The notes under the pieces are model-generated. The model saw only the letters and a program-made list of their open reading frames with translations, was not told the DNA's origin and made no database searches. The translations under genes and the position numbers were made by a program. This document shows positions 9,476 to 18,994 of a stretch of 64,000 bases of DNA, one piece after another. The DNA is from Rickettsiales bacterium (GTDB lineage: Bacteria > Pseudomonadota > Alphaproteobacteria > Rickettsiales > JALZUV01), in NCBI GenBank assembly GCA_029252805.1, contig JAQXAR010000004.1:25840-89839 (forward strand), given 5' to 3'. Positions within the stretch are counted from its first letter, which is position 1, and every line of letters begins with the position of its first letter.

Positions 9476-10116
9476 TGCCTGAGTGGATTACATCCCCTTC
9501 CCTTATTGATTACGAAACGGCACATGAAACCATGCTGCAGCGTGTCGAAGGGATTATCAATGGCGAGGCAGGTGAGCTGCTCTGGGCGCTGGAACACCCT
9601 CCGCTTTACACGGCTGGCAGTAGCGCTCAAATCAGCGATTTACTCACCCCTGAGAAATTCCCTGTCTATGATGCAGGACGCGGCGGACAATATACCTATC
9701 ATGGCCCCGGTCAGCGCATCGTTTATACGATGCTTAACCTCAAAGCGCGTATGCAGCCTAAACCTGATATACGCCGCTATGTATGTTTGTTGGAAGAGTG
9801 GATTATCAACAGCCTAGCCCGCTGCGGCGTAACAGGCGAACGCCGCGAAGGCCGCATTGGCATTTGGGTCGTACAGCCGGATGGGCGCGAAAATAAAATC
9901 GCAGCGCTTGGTATTCGTGTAAAGAAATGGGTCTGCTTTCATGGCATCGCCATTAACGTGAGCCCTGATCTCTCACATTTTTCTGGCATCGTCCCTTGCG
10001 GGATTCACGAACATGGAGTGACCTCGCTCAGCGCTTTAGGCAAAGACGTTTCGATGGATGAACTTGATATTATTTTGAAAGAAGAATTCGAAAAACTAGA
10101 ATGGGTAGCGACTTAA
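9475..10116 (+). CDS. lipB: octanoyltransferase LipB
   Basis: LipB moves octanoyl groups from octanoyl-ACP onto the lipoyl domains of 2-oxoacid dehydrogenases and the glycine cleavage system. The 213-aa protein has the signature RGGQYTYHGPGQRIVY (residues about 72-87), the catalytic Lys region ENKIAALGIRVKKWV, and the catalytic Cys in SGIVPCGIHEHGVTSL. Length is typical. Translation starts at an ATG overlapping the virB9 stop by one base, which places a housekeeping enzyme as the distal gene of a T4SS operon. No terminator is evident after it. Confidence 0.95.
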   Translation: MPEWITSPSLIDYETAHETMLQRVEGIINGEAGELLWALEHPPLYTAGSSAQISDLLTPEKFPVYDAGRGGQYTYHGPGQRIVYTMLNLKARMQPKPDIRRYVCLLEEWIINSLARCGVTGERREGRIGIWVVQPDGRENKIAALGIRVKKWVCFHGIAINVSPDLSHFSGIVPCGIHEHGVTSLSALGKDVSMDELDIILKEEFEKLEWVAT

Positions 10117-10176
10117 AGCCCCTATGTGAGCTTTCTGTCGACTCTATTGTCCCTTAGGCACTGGAGTAATTTTCGC

Positions 10177-10464
10177 TTATTTCGCTAATTGGTGATTTTC
10201 TTGCTCGCGCATATGGCCTGCAATCTTTTCCTCAATCAACCTACCGCATATCTTTTTCAAAAAGATCGCACAGTTTGAATCTAAAGATTCCATCTTCGGT
10301 TTAAACTTATTTCTCATCACGTCCGAGGTGAACTTGGCACGAATCGTCAAATAATCTTCTTCGTTTAAATGCTCGGCATTATCAAAATAGCTCCCCGCCT
10401 TCTCTTTGACCCAATCAAAGGTGATTAACTTACCAACGGCATCTATAATTTCAGGTGAATTCAA
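10177..10464 (-). CDS. hypothetical protein
   Basis: This is a small protein of 95 aa with no recognised domain. I chose a TTG start at 10464 because AAAGGA lies 7 bases upstream; the open frame itself extends to an ATG at 10557, which would add 31 residues and overlap the divergent DUF6356 gene. The sequence is charged and helical with two cysteines (SNCAIFLKKICG) and a basic C-terminus. It sits between lipB and the DUF6356 gene and is transcribed toward lipB. It could be a genuine small regulator or a lineage-specific protein; function is unknown. Confidence 0.5.
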   Translation of the reverse strand: MNSPEIIDAVGKLITFDWVKEKAGSYFDNAEHLNEEDYLTIRAKFTSDVMRNKFKPKMESLDSNCAIFLKKICGRLIEEKIAGHMREQENHQLAK

Positions 10465-10533
10465 AACGCATTTCCTTTCAAAGAGTGACTTATCTATAGT
10501 ATAGAGCAAAGAGGTTAACCGAAGGTAAAAGTA

Positions 10534-10734
10534 ATGATTAAAAAAAGCCGACAGCATTTAACCGATACAGGGGAAGCATATTTCCACCATCAACGCTTTG
10601 CGCTGCGCTACGGCTTAAGTTGCTTTGCTGCCGGAATAATGGCGCTCATTCATGGCCTCATCCCCGCTTTCTTTCAGACCACCGCAAGCGAGAAAGTAAC
10701 GGAACTAGCGAATCGAAAAAGAGCCAAGCACTAG
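10534..10734 (+). CDS. DUF6356 family small membrane protein
   Basis: This 66-aa protein fits the DUF6356 pattern: an N-terminal motif (HLTDTGEAYFHHQRFALRYG), one hydrophobic segment (SCFAAGIMALIHGLIPAFF, residues about 34-52), then a TTAS motif and a basic tail. The family is short, widespread in alphaproteobacteria and of unknown function. A GAAGG lies upstream of the ATG. The transaldolase gene follows on the same strand after 58 bases with its own ribosome-binding site. Confidence 0.72.
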   Translation: MIKKSRQHLTDTGEAYFHHQRFALRYGLSCFAAGIMALIHGLIPAFFQTTASEKVTELANRKRAKH

Positions 10735-10792
10735 ACCTTGCAGTTAAGGCGCATTGAGCTATAACCACCTCAAATATAACTCAGGAGCCCTC

Positions 10793-11443
10793 ATGAAATT
10801 TTTTGTTGATACTGCTAACTTAGATGAAATCAAAGAACTCGCCGCAACTGGCTTGCTAGATGGTGTAACGACCAACCCATCACTCGTTGCCAAAGAAGGT
10901 AAAGAATTCCTACCCTTGCTCAAAGAAATCTGTGAGATCGTTGACGGTCCTGTAAGCGGCGAAGTGGCGGCAACTGATTTTGAAGGCATGAAACGCGAAG
11001 GTGAAAAAATTCTCGCTATCGCTGATAACATCGCCTTGAAACTTCCCCTGACCATGGACGGTTTGAAAGCATGCAAACATTTCTCAAGCCAAGGTCGCAT
11101 GGTGAATGTAACGCTTTGTTTCTCAGCGGCACAAGCATTGATGGCGGCTAAAGCCGGCGCGGCGTTTATCTCTCCCTTCGTTGGACGCTTAGAAGATATC
11201 TCGCACGATGGCATGCAGCTCATCGCCGATATCGTACAAATCTACAGCAATTATGATTTCAACACTGAAATTCTTGTCGCTTCTATCCGCAGCCCTCTAC
11301 ACTTAGTGGATAGCGCATTGATGGGTGCTGACGTCGCAACGATTCCGCCAAAAGTGATGCACCAATTGGTGAAACACCCCCTCACGGATCAAGGCCTAGA
11401 AACCTTCCTCGCTGATTGGGCGAAAACCGGCCAAGATATCTAA
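10793..11443 (+). CDS. tal: transaldolase / fructose-6-phosphate aldolase family
   Basis: This 216-aa enzyme belongs to the short class I aldolase family that includes bacterial TalC/Fsa-type transaldolases of the pentose phosphate pathway. The motifs are [15 protein letters not shown] at the start, [13 protein letters not shown], and the Schiff-base Lys in [13 protein letters not shown]. The start at 10793 is preceded by CAGGAG and gives the family's usual N-terminus; an upstream ATG at 10754 would add 13 unlikely residues. Whether it acts as transaldolase or as fructose-6-phosphate aldolase cannot be fixed by eye. It is convergent with sixA, whose stop codon is directly adjacent. Confidence 0.9.
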   Translation: MKFFVDTANLDEIKELAATGLLDGVTTNPSLVAKEGKEFLPLLKEICEIVDGPVSGEVAATDFEGMKREGEKILAIADNIALKLPLTMDGLKACKHFSSQGRMVNVTLCFSAAQALMAAKAGAAFISPFVGRLEDISHDGMQLIADIVQIYSNYDFNTEILVASIRSPLHLVDSALMGADVATIPPKVMHQLVKHPLTDQGLETFLADWAKTGQDI

Positions 11444-11932
11444 TTAATTTGCAACAAGCAGCTCGGCGAGTTTCATGCTATCTGGCGTGATATCTTGCCA
11501 GCTTGCATGTTCGCTTTGCAGTACTGCACAAGTCGCGGGTGAAAAATTCATCAACGTACTTGCGCTAAGAATTTGCACCAGGTGGTGCACTCCTGGATTA
11601 TGACCGATGATCATGACTTTTTGAGCCGTTTCAGGCAAATTATGGATGATATTTAGAATATCACCCTCGCTGGCCAAATAGAGTTCATCCAGATGGGTCA
11701 TCTTAGGGTCACTCGCGCCAATATGCGGCCAAGCCATCTCTAAGGTTTGCTGCGTGCGCTTGGCGGTAGAGCAGTAAATAGCCTCTGGAATAAAGCCGCT
11801 TGCGACAATTTTCTCACCCATTTTAGCTGCATCTTCAAAACCTTTGGCGATTAAGCTTCGACCAAAATCTCCGCCACTATCGCTATAGGGCTCGGTCAGA
11901 GCATGCCTTAAAATGTAAATCTGCTTCGCCAT
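11444..11932 (-). CDS. sixA: SixA-like histidine phosphatase
   Basis: This 162-aa histidine-phosphatase-superfamily protein has the catalytic motif YILRHALTEP at residues 6-15 and a second active-site His in IIGHNPGVHHL. E. coli SixA removes phosphate from phosphohistidine in signalling and PTS proteins; the substrate here is unknown. I chose the ATG at 11932 because the family begins with the RHx strand at once; the open frame continues 59 codons upstream but that would overlap ppk1. It is divergent from ppk1 with 43 bases between the starts, so the two may share regulation. Confidence 0.82.
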   Translation of the reverse strand: MAKQIYILRHALTEPYSDSGGDFGRSLIAKGFEDAAKMGEKIVASGFIPEAIYCSTAKRTQQTLEMAWPHIGASDPKMTHLDELYLASEGDILNIIHNLPETAQKVMIIGHNPGVHHLVQILSASTLMNFSPATCAVLQSEHASWQDITPDSMKLAELLVAN

Positions 11933-11975
11933 AGACTTGTATCTTTTGCATAAAGGGCGCATAGTGTCACGCGCT

Positions 11976-14111
11976 ATGAACCGTTCATCCTTACCTGAAG
12001 ACAGATACTTTAACCGTGAGCTTTCTTGGCTGGCTTTTAATGCCCGCGTGTTGGAAGAAGCGGAGAATCCGTACACCCCTCTACTGGAGCGGGTGAACTT
12101 CCTCTCCATTTGCGGATCAAACTTAGACGAGTTTGTGATGGTGCGCGTCGCAGGGCTTATGGACCAACAGCTTTACGGTATTCAGAGCATCTCGATTGAT
12201 GGAATGACTCCCAAGCAGCAGCTCAAAGGCATGCGTACCGGCATTGCCGAAATCATGCAGCAGCAGCAGCAATGCTGGATTCAGCTCCGTGGCGAGTTAA
12301 GCAAACAGGGTGTCGATGTCATCACGAAAGACGCGCTCTCAAAAGCGGAACTTAACTGGCTAGCGGAGTATTTTTCGGAAAATATTTTCCCCGTGCTTAC
12401 GCCGATTGCGATTGATCCGGCACACCCTTTCCCGTTCATTCCAAATTTGGGCATCGCGCAGCTTTTCACGCTGGAAACACCGAACGGCCGCGATACTCAA
12501 ACCTCGGTTATCCTGTTTCCGCCGAAGCTACAGCGTTTCGTCACCCTGGCGGATCCAGACGATGATGATGAAACCATCCGCATGATTCCAGTTGAAGAAG
12601 TGATCGCTCTTTTCATCGACAAGCTTTTCCCCAAATTCAAAATGTTAAATAGCGGAATTATCCGCGTCATTCGCGACAGTGATTTAGATATTGAAGATGA
12701 TGCTGAAGATTTAGTCGGCGGCTTTGAGCGCGCCATTAAACGCCGTCGTCGTGGCCGCGCCGTGCGCATCAACACGACCAAAGATACCCCGCAAGAGCTG
12801 CGCCAATTGGTGATGGAGCAGTTACAAGTCGAAGAGCGTGATATCGTAGCGCTGGAAGATATGGTCGGCCTTTCGCATCTGTCCGAATTACTGCAAATAG
12901 AACGCCCTGAATGCCGCTACCCACCCTTCACTGTCCGTTTCCCGGAGCGGATTGAAGATTATGATGGCAATTGTTTCGCCGCCATTGCCGAAAAGGATAT
13001 CGTCGTACATCATCCGTATGAAAGCTTCGATGTGGTGGTGCGCTTCGTGCAGCAAGCCGCACTCGATCCGGATGTGATCTCGATTAAATCGACGCTGTAC
13101 CGTACCAGCTCAAACTCGCCGATTGTGGCCGCGCTGATCGAAGCGGCAGAGAATGGGAAGTCTGTGACCGCTTTGGTCGAACTCAAAGCCCGCTTCGATG
13201 AGGAAGCTAATATTCGCTGGGCGCGCGATATGGAGCGCGCTGGCGTGCAAGTCGTGTACGGATTCGTCAAACTCAAAACTCACTCCAAAGTGACACTCGT
13301 GACCCGCAAAGACGAAACGGGCTTGAAATCCTACGCCCATTTCGGCACCGGCAATTACCATCCGAAAACGGCGAAAGTTTATACCGACCTTTCCTTCTTC
13401 ACCTGCAATGAAACCTTGTGCCGCGACGCTGCTTATCTGTTCAATTTCGTCACCGGCTACGCGCCACCGCGCGACATGAAGAAATTGGTATTGGCACCGA
13501 AAGAACTACGTCCACATTTACTTACTCTCATTAAAAATGAGATTGTGCATGCGACAGAAGGCCGCCCTGCTTTCATTTGGGCGAAAATGAATGCGTTACT
13601 CGATCCTGAGATTATTGATGCGCTTTACATCGCCTCACAAGCAGGCGTGACCATCAACCTTGTCGTACGCGGCATTTGCAGTTTGAAACCGAGCGTCAAA
13701 GGCTTATCGGAAAATATCACGGTGAAATCCATCGTCGGGCGCTTCTTAGAACATTCGCGCATCTATGCCTTTGGCGATGGCCATACGTTGCCCTCTGAAG
13801 AGGCAAAACTCTATATCTCGTCGGCCGATTGGATGCCGCGTAACTTTGATCGTCGTGTCGAAGTGCTCGTGCCGATTGAGAATGAAACCGTTCACGCACA
13901 AATTCTCGGGCAAATAATGCTGGCTAATTTTAAAGATGAAAAACAAAGTTGGATGTTAGGCGAAGATGGCATCTACACCCGCATGCCTTACAAAAAGAAA
14001 GGCCTGAGTGCGCATGAATATTTCATGACCAATCCGTCGCTTTCGGGCCGCGGAAAAGTGCTGCAGAAGGCTAAAAGTGCCAGCGGCGATATTTATAAAT
14101 TAAATGGGTAG
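11976..14111 (+). CDS. ppk1: polyphosphate kinase 1
   Basis: Ppk1 reversibly polymerises the gamma-phosphate of ATP into polyphosphate. The 711-aa protein (from ATG 11976) has the N-terminal domain opening YFNRELSWLAFNARVLEEA, the head domain, and two phospholipase-D-like catalytic domains. The autophosphorylated His region is KLKTHSKVTLVTR, and the second HxK-like site is in FLEHSRIYAFGDG with the downstream RNFDRRVEVLVPIE. Length matches the family (about 690-740). The frame is open 13 codons further upstream, but family alignments start near MNRSSLPEDRYFNREL; no clear Shine-Dalgarno precedes the ATG. Confidence 0.95.
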   Translation: MNRSSLPEDRYFNRELSWLAFNARVLEEAENPYTPLLERVNFLSICGSNLDEFVMVRVAGLMDQQLYGIQSISIDGMTPKQQLKGMRTGIAEIMQQQQQCWIQLRGELSKQGVDVITKDALSKAELNWLAEYFSENIFPVLTPIAIDPAHPFPFIPNLGIAQLFTLETPNGRDTQTSVILFPPKLQRFVTLADPDDDDETIRMIPVEEVIALFIDKLFPKFKMLNSGIIRVIRDSDLDIEDDAEDLVGGFERAIKRRRRGRAVRINTTKDTPQELRQLVMEQLQVEERDIVALEDMVGLSHLSELLQIERPECRYPPFTVRFPERIEDYDGNCFAAIAEKDIVVHHPYESFDVVVRFVQQAALDPDVISIKSTLYRTSSNSPIVAALIEAAENGKSVTALVELKARFDEEANIRWARDMERAGVQVVYGFVKLKTHSKVTLVTRKDETGLKSYAHFGTGNYHPKTAKVYTDLSFFTCNETLCRDAAYLFNFVTGYAPPRDMKKLVLAPKELRPHLLTLIKNEIVHATEGRPAFIWAKMNALLDPEIIDALYIASQAGVTINLVVRGICSLKPSVKGLSENITVKSIVGRFLEHSRIYAFGDGHTLPSEEAKLYISSADWMPRNFDRRVEVLVPIENETVHAQILGQIMLANFKDEKQSWMLGEDGIYTRMPYKKKGLSAHEYFMTNPSLSGRGKVLQKAKSASGDIYKLNG

Positions 14112-14123
14112 TTTAAGCCTTAC

Positions 14124-14450
14124 CTATCGATAAGAATCTTCAAGGTTTTCCATTTCATTGAGCAACGCATGCACATCAATCGTGTCTTCGGCTCCCATAG
14201 TAAACACTTCTTCTGCTTGAAGGATTTCTGCATTGACCTCTTGTTGCTCTTGTTTGAGCCGTCTACCTATTAAGCTATGTAAGTTTGAAACTATAGACTC
14301 TAGCGCCTTAATTTGCGGAAGTAGTTCATCCAAATTTCTAGTGTCAGCGCTCTTCAAGGCGGTATTCATATCGCCATCTAAAAAGGATAAATCTCCCGTT
14401 GCCTGACCTTCGAAAGAGGAGCCCATTTCAGTTCTAGATGTAAGTTGCAT
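14124..14450 (-). CDS. hypothetical acidic helical protein
   Basis: This 108-aa protein has no recognised domain. It is acidic and largely helical, with a probable coiled coil at about residues 38-95 (heptad-like LPQIKALESIVSNLHSLI, then KQEQQEVNAEILQAEE). No signal peptide or membrane segment is seen. GGGAG lies upstream of the ATG. It is convergent with ppk1 (12 bases between stops) and divergent from mdh. Size and character would suit a small cytoplasmic adaptor, but that is only a guess. Confidence 0.55.
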   Translation of the reverse strand: MQLTSRTEMGSSFEGQATGDLSFLDGDMNTALKSADTRNLDELLPQIKALESIVSNLHSLIGRRLKQEQQEVNAEILQAEEVFTMGAEDTIDVHALLNEMENLEDSYR

Positions 14451-14642
14451 TCCAATACTCCCGATGATTTTTCCTTATCCTTAGAATACCATAAATGATT
14501 AATGCTCTTTACTGTTTTAGTGTGAAGATTTTACGACGAAATAGCTAAAGTTTTATCTAAAAAAACTGGCCTTAAAATCATGCAATCAAGCTATCTGTAG
14601 TTGCACCTGCCATTTACGCGCTTATAGTGCCCACACATATAG

Positions 14643-15614
<972 letters not shown>

Positions 15615-15697
15615 AGGCAAACTCTCAGTCTCTCTTGCACTTCTGCGCTCACGCGCTAGAGTGACGGGATTGAAACATTTTTAGAAGGTGAAAACCC

Positions 15698-16873
15698 ATG
15701 AATATCCATGAATATCAAGCGAAAGCCGTTCTCAAAAAATACGGTGTACGCGTTGGCCGCGGCCTTCCTGCCTTAAATACCGATGAAGCTGTTGCTGCTG
15801 CTAAAGAGCTAGGTGGCAATCTTTGGGTGGTTAAAGCACAAATCCACGCGGGTGGCCGTGGTAAAGCGGGTGGCGTAAAACTCGCAAAATCAATTGATGA
15901 AGTGAAAGCACTTGCTGACGAAATTATGGGTATGACCTTGGTCACGCACCAAACGGGCCCTGCAGGTCAGAAGGTTCAACGCCTTTATATCGAAGAAGGC
16001 TGCGACATTGATAAGGAACTTTACTTCTCCGTCGTGATCGACCGCGATACGAGCTTCGTAACTTTCATGGCCTCCACTGAAGGCGGCATGGATATTGAAG
16101 CGGTGGCGGAAGAAACTCCGGAGAAAATCGTAACGACTAAGGTTGATCCTGCGAGCGGCTTCCAACCGTTCCACGCACGTCAGCTTGCATTTGCGCTCAA
16201 AATTCCCAAGGAACTAATGGGTGACTTCTACAAATTCTCACAAGGCATTTACGATGCATTCATGGGTACTGATGCTTCACAAATTGAGATCAACCCGCTT
16301 GTCATTACAAAGGGCAATGAGCTCATTGCTTTGGATGCGAAAATGAATTTCGATCCAAACGCGCTTTACCGTCAGCCAGAGGTTTTTGCACTGCGCGACG
16401 AAGCCGAGGAAGATCCACTCGAGCTAGAAGCGTCTAAATACGACCTCGCTTACATTAAGATGGATGGTAAAATTGGCTGTATGGTTAATGGTGCCGGCCT
16501 TGCGATGGCGACGATGGATATCATCAACCTCTATGGTTCTGAGCCGGCTAACTTCCTCGATGTAGGCGGCGGGGCGACCAAAGAGAAAGTGAAAGAAGCG
16601 TTCAAAATCATCATGGGCGATCCGAATGTTGAAGGAATTCTCGTAAATATCTTCGGTGGTATTATGCGCTGCGATATTATTGCAGAGGGCGTTGTTGCCG
16701 CCTCTCGTGATTTGAACCTTACGGTTCCACTCGTAGTTCGCCTTGAAGGTACCAATGTCGCAGAAGGCAAGAAGATCATGGCGGAGAGTGGACTTCCAAT
16801 CCAATCCGGCGATGACCTAGCCGATGCTGCTCGCAAAATTGTGACAGCGGTTGAAGGTAGGGTGGCTGCGTAA
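15698..16873 (+). CDS. sucC: succinyl-CoA synthetase beta subunit
   Basis: This 391-aa ADP-forming succinate-CoA ligase beta chain has an ATP-grasp domain ([16 protein letters not shown] at the start, then [20 protein letters not shown]), the Mg-binding region EINPLVIT, and the C-terminal ligase domain with [13 protein letters not shown] and [10 protein letters not shown]. It normally works as a heterotetramer with SucD. Here a strong terminator follows the stop and no sucD is present downstream, although mdh-sucC-sucD is the usual alphaproteobacterial order. The alpha subunit must be encoded elsewhere. Confidence 0.96.
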   Translation: MNIHEYQAKAVLKKYGVRVGRGLPALNTDEAVAAAKELGGNLWVVKAQIHAGGRGKAGGVKLAKSIDEVKALADEIMGMTLVTHQTGPAGQKVQRLYIEEGCDIDKELYFSVVIDRDTSFVTFMASTEGGMDIEAVAEETPEKIVTTKVDPASGFQPFHARQLAFALKIPKELMGDFYKFSQGIYDAFMGTDASQIEINPLVITKGNELIALDAKMNFDPNALYRQPEVFALRDEAEEDPLELEASKYDLAYIKMDGKIGCMVNGAGLAMATMDIINLYGSEPANFLDVGGGATKEKVKEAFKIIMGDPNVEGILVNIFGGIMRCDIIAEGVVAASRDLNLTVPLVVRLEGTNVAEGKKIMAESGLPIQSGDDLADAARKIVTAVEGRVAA

Positions 16874-16900
16874 ACAAAACAGCACCACCCTTAGATAACG

Positions 16901-16931
16901 AAAAAGCCTCCGATTCACGGGGGCTTTTTTA
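16901..16931 (+). terminator. rho-independent terminator after sucC
   Basis: Stem AAAAAGCCTCC pairs with GGGGGCTTTTT (one T-G wobble) around a short loop, followed by a run of T. It lies 28 bases after the sucC stop. Confidence 0.85.
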
Positions 16932-17068
16932 ATGCCTTATCACCGTCACGAGAACTTCACAGTTGGCTTCTTGGAGAAATAGACCGATTGAACGATAGTC
17001 GGTGGGTTCACTTTGCTTTTTTACTGTTACAAAATCGCATATTTTTTTAACCAAAAAAAACCACTCTT

Positions 17069-17173
17069 ATGAATGATGGATACATTCTAATCATCTTATT
17101 TTTATGGATGATTCTAAACATGTTTTTCTGGGGATCTCAAATTGGGAACCCCTGGTGGAAACGAAAAAAATAA
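17069..17173 (+). CDS. putative small membrane protein (34 aa)
   Basis: This short open frame runs from ATG 17069 to TAA 17171-17173. The peptide has a strong hydrophobic segment (YILIILFLWMILNMFFWG, residues 5-22) followed by GNPWWKRKK, which fits a single-span small membrane protein with a positive cytoplasmic tail. It sits alone between the sucC terminator and the convergent rplI terminator, and its stop codon lies within that terminator's stem region. No clear Shine-Dalgarno is present. The ordered hydrophobic and basic pattern in an otherwise AT-rich gap is the main support; translation is unproven. Confidence 0.4.
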   Translation: MNDGYILIILFLWMILNMFFWGSQIGNPWWKRKK

Positions 17174-17203
17174 AGGCAGCCACGGAGAAACCGAGCTGCC
17201 TTT
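17163..17203 (-). terminator. rho-independent terminator after rplI
   Basis: On the minus strand, AAAGGCAGC pairs with GCTGCCTTT around a 14-base loop and is followed by ATTTTTTT. It closes the rpsF-rpsR-DUF2232-rplI operon, 27 bases past the rplI stop. Confidence 0.85.
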
Positions 17204-17229
17204 ATTGCATTCTAAGAAAGCGCTTAAAA

Positions 17230-17766
17230 TTAAGCGGCGTCTTCTTCAGAAGTCGTTTCATCTGCTGGCGCTTCTACTACTTCTTCTTCCTCTGGTGCAT
17301 CATCCCACGTTAGGAACTCAGACTCGTTACGTGCGATACGTACCGGCAGAACCACTTCGATTTCTGGATGAGGCATAACTTTTACTTCGTAAGAACCAAT
17401 TTCTTTGATCGAACGCTCAAGAAGCAAGTTCTGACGTGGAATCTCAAAACCTTTTTCAGTTAGCGCTGCACCAATATCACGTACAGTCACTGAACCATAG
17501 AGACGGCCATCATCTGATGCTTGGCGAACCAACTCAACGATGGTGCCCTCAATTTTCTTCGCAAACTTATCTGCTTCAACCTTACGAGCATCATTTTGCT
17601 TCGAGATTTCAGATTTACGTACTTCAAACTCAGCTTTGTTAGCGGCTGTTGCGCGCATCGCTTTACCTTGTGGAATAAGGTAGTTGCGAGCAAAACCATT
17701 TTTCACATTTGCAACATCACCCATACCACCCAAGCGAGCAACGCGTTCTAATAAAATAACTTCCAT
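17230..17766 (-). CDS. rplI: 50S ribosomal protein bL9
   Basis: bL9 binds 23S rRNA near the L1 stalk. The 178-aa protein starts MEVILLERVARLGGMGDVANVKNG, then the signature GFARNYLIPQGKAMRAT; the connecting helix and C-terminal domain follow. It is longer than E. coli bL9 (149 aa) because of an acidic tail rich in Glu and Ala after residue 155, as in many alphaproteobacteria. AAGGAGA precedes the ATG. It is the last gene of the operon. Confidence 0.96.
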   Translation of the reverse strand: MEVILLERVARLGGMGDVANVKNGFARNYLIPQGKAMRATAANKAEFEVRKSEISKQNDARKVEADKFAKKIEGTIVELVRQASDDGRLYGSVTVRDIGAALTEKGFEIPRQNLLLERSIKEIGSYEVKVMPHPEIEVVLPVRIARNESEFLTWDDAPEEEEVVEAPADETTSEEDAA

Positions 17767-17778
17767 GACAATATCTCC

Positions 17779-18705
17779 TTATTTGTCAGATTCACTCTCT
17801 GTCCCGCTCCCATAGCGGTTAGACAAAAACTTGGCCTGTTCATACAGACCGGCGCCGATAAAGCAGAAAACTGGCAAGAATACAAGCACTGTCAGCATAT
17901 AAACTGCAAACAGCCAGCTCAAACGGTTCGGCCAACCACGTGTCCAAGCATGTAAACGAGCAGCTCCCATCAAAAAATATGGCAATAATAAGATCATGAA
18001 GGCGGTCTTACCGGCAATCTGTATGGCTAAAGTGCTGCTAAAAGAAAGCAACCCAGCGACTAATATCGCGCCAAAAATCATGATTGAAGGCATAAAGGGA
18101 GTCAGCGTCAAGCGATCACGAATCTCACATTTCCAACCCTTCAGCATGAAATTTGCAAAAATGGCAAGGCCGTAAAAAGCCAGCACCTGAATCCAGACTC
18201 CCATCGCAAAGACAAGGAATGGCGACTCCAAAATAAGATCGCGCGCTTGCTGCATCAAAGGAGAGATCCCTTCGGGCGGTAGCGGGGGAAGAATCTCAGA
18301 AACACTCACCATATCACGCATGGAGACAGCAATCAGCACCCCGACCATCGCTGCGGCATAAAGGCTGATTCCGGTCAATACGCCGCCAATCGGATACCAA
18401 CGCTTTGGATCGGAAAGCTGGCTTAAGGCCGCATGCATAAAAAATACCGCCGGAACCGCGTAAAGCGCAGAATAAATCACCAGTCCCGATAAACCGGTTA
18501 GGAAGCACCCCAAAAAGAGTGCGAATAGGGTGGCCATACCGCCGGCACGAGGCCCAGCTGATAATCCAACTAAGAAAAGCGGGATAAGCGGCGTGTAAGA
18601 AATGAGAAAACTAAAGAACCCACCCCGCACGGCCAGAAAATACAAAAAGGCCGAGACAGCGCCGCCAGCCAATGAAATTGCGAGAGATTGTTTTTCCTGA
18701 TCCAT
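17779..18705 (-). CDS. DUF2232 family membrane protein
   Basis: This 308-aa integral membrane protein has about eight hydrophobic segments and the YybS/DUF2232 character. In alphaproteobacteria this family lies between rpsR and rplI, exactly as here. Function is unknown; folds of this type suggest a small-molecule transporter-like (ECF S-component-like) membrane unit. The ATG at 18705 lies immediately after a terminator hairpin and has no recognisable Shine-Dalgarno, so expression must depend on read-through and is probably low compared with the ribosomal genes. Confidence 0.85.
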   Translation of the reverse strand: MDQEKQSLAISLAGGAVSAFLYFLAVRGGFFSFLISYTPLIPLFLVGLSAGPRAGGMATLFALFLGCFLTGLSGLVIYSALYAVPAVFFMHAALSQLSDPKRWYPIGGVLTGISLYAAAMVGVLIAVSMRDMVSVSEILPPLPPEGISPLMQQARDLILESPFLVFAMGVWIQVLAFYGLAIFANFMLKGWKCEIRDRLTLTPFMPSIMIFGAILVAGLLSFSSTLAIQIAGKTAFMILLLPYFLMGAARLHAWTRGWPNRLSWLFAVYMLTVLVFLPVFCFIGAGLYEQAKFLSNRYGSGTESESDK

Positions 18706-18708
18706 GGT

Positions 18709-18742
18709 AAAAAAAAGGCCTCCACATTTCTGGGAGGCCTTT
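18709..18742 (-). terminator. terminator/attenuator between rpsR and DUF2232
   Basis: On the minus strand, AAAGGCCTCC pairs with GGAGGCCTTT around an 8-base loop and is followed by eight T. It lies 6 bases past the rpsR stop and ends just before the DUF2232 start, so it should reduce transcription into DUF2232 and rplI. Confidence 0.8.
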
Positions 18743-18748
18743 ATCGTC

Positions 18749-18982
18749 TTATTGACTCACAAACGGCATTAAAGCAAGAATGCGAGAGCGTTTGATCGCC
18801 TGCTTCAGAAGGCGTTGTTTCTTACCAGAAACCGAAGTGATACGGCTTGGCATGATTTTTCCGCGCTCAGAGACATAACGTGTCAAAGTTTTGACATCTT
18901 TATAATCAATCGCCGGAGCTTTTGAATGGCTCAACGGGCAAGTTTTGCGACGTTTAAAGAAAGTTTTTTGTCCAAATGACAT
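18749..18982 (-). CDS. rpsR: 30S ribosomal protein bS18
   Basis: This is a 77-aa small-subunit protein. It carries the bS18 core [19 protein letters not shown] and [16 protein letters not shown]. The N-terminal [14 protein letters not shown] is the alphaproteobacterial form with one of the possible zinc-binding cysteines. AAGGAGA lies before the ATG. rpsF is 12 bases upstream. Confidence 0.96.
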   Translation of the reverse strand: MSFGQKTFFKRRKTCPLSHSKAPAIDYKDVKTLTRYVSERGKIMPSRITSVSGKKQRLLKQAIKRSRILALMPFVSQ

Positions 18983-18994
18983 AGTTATATCTCC

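Noticed and set aside
17104..17313. Plus-strand 69-aa open frame
   Set aside because: It runs through the rplI terminator and antisense to rplI, with no domain or ribosome-binding site.
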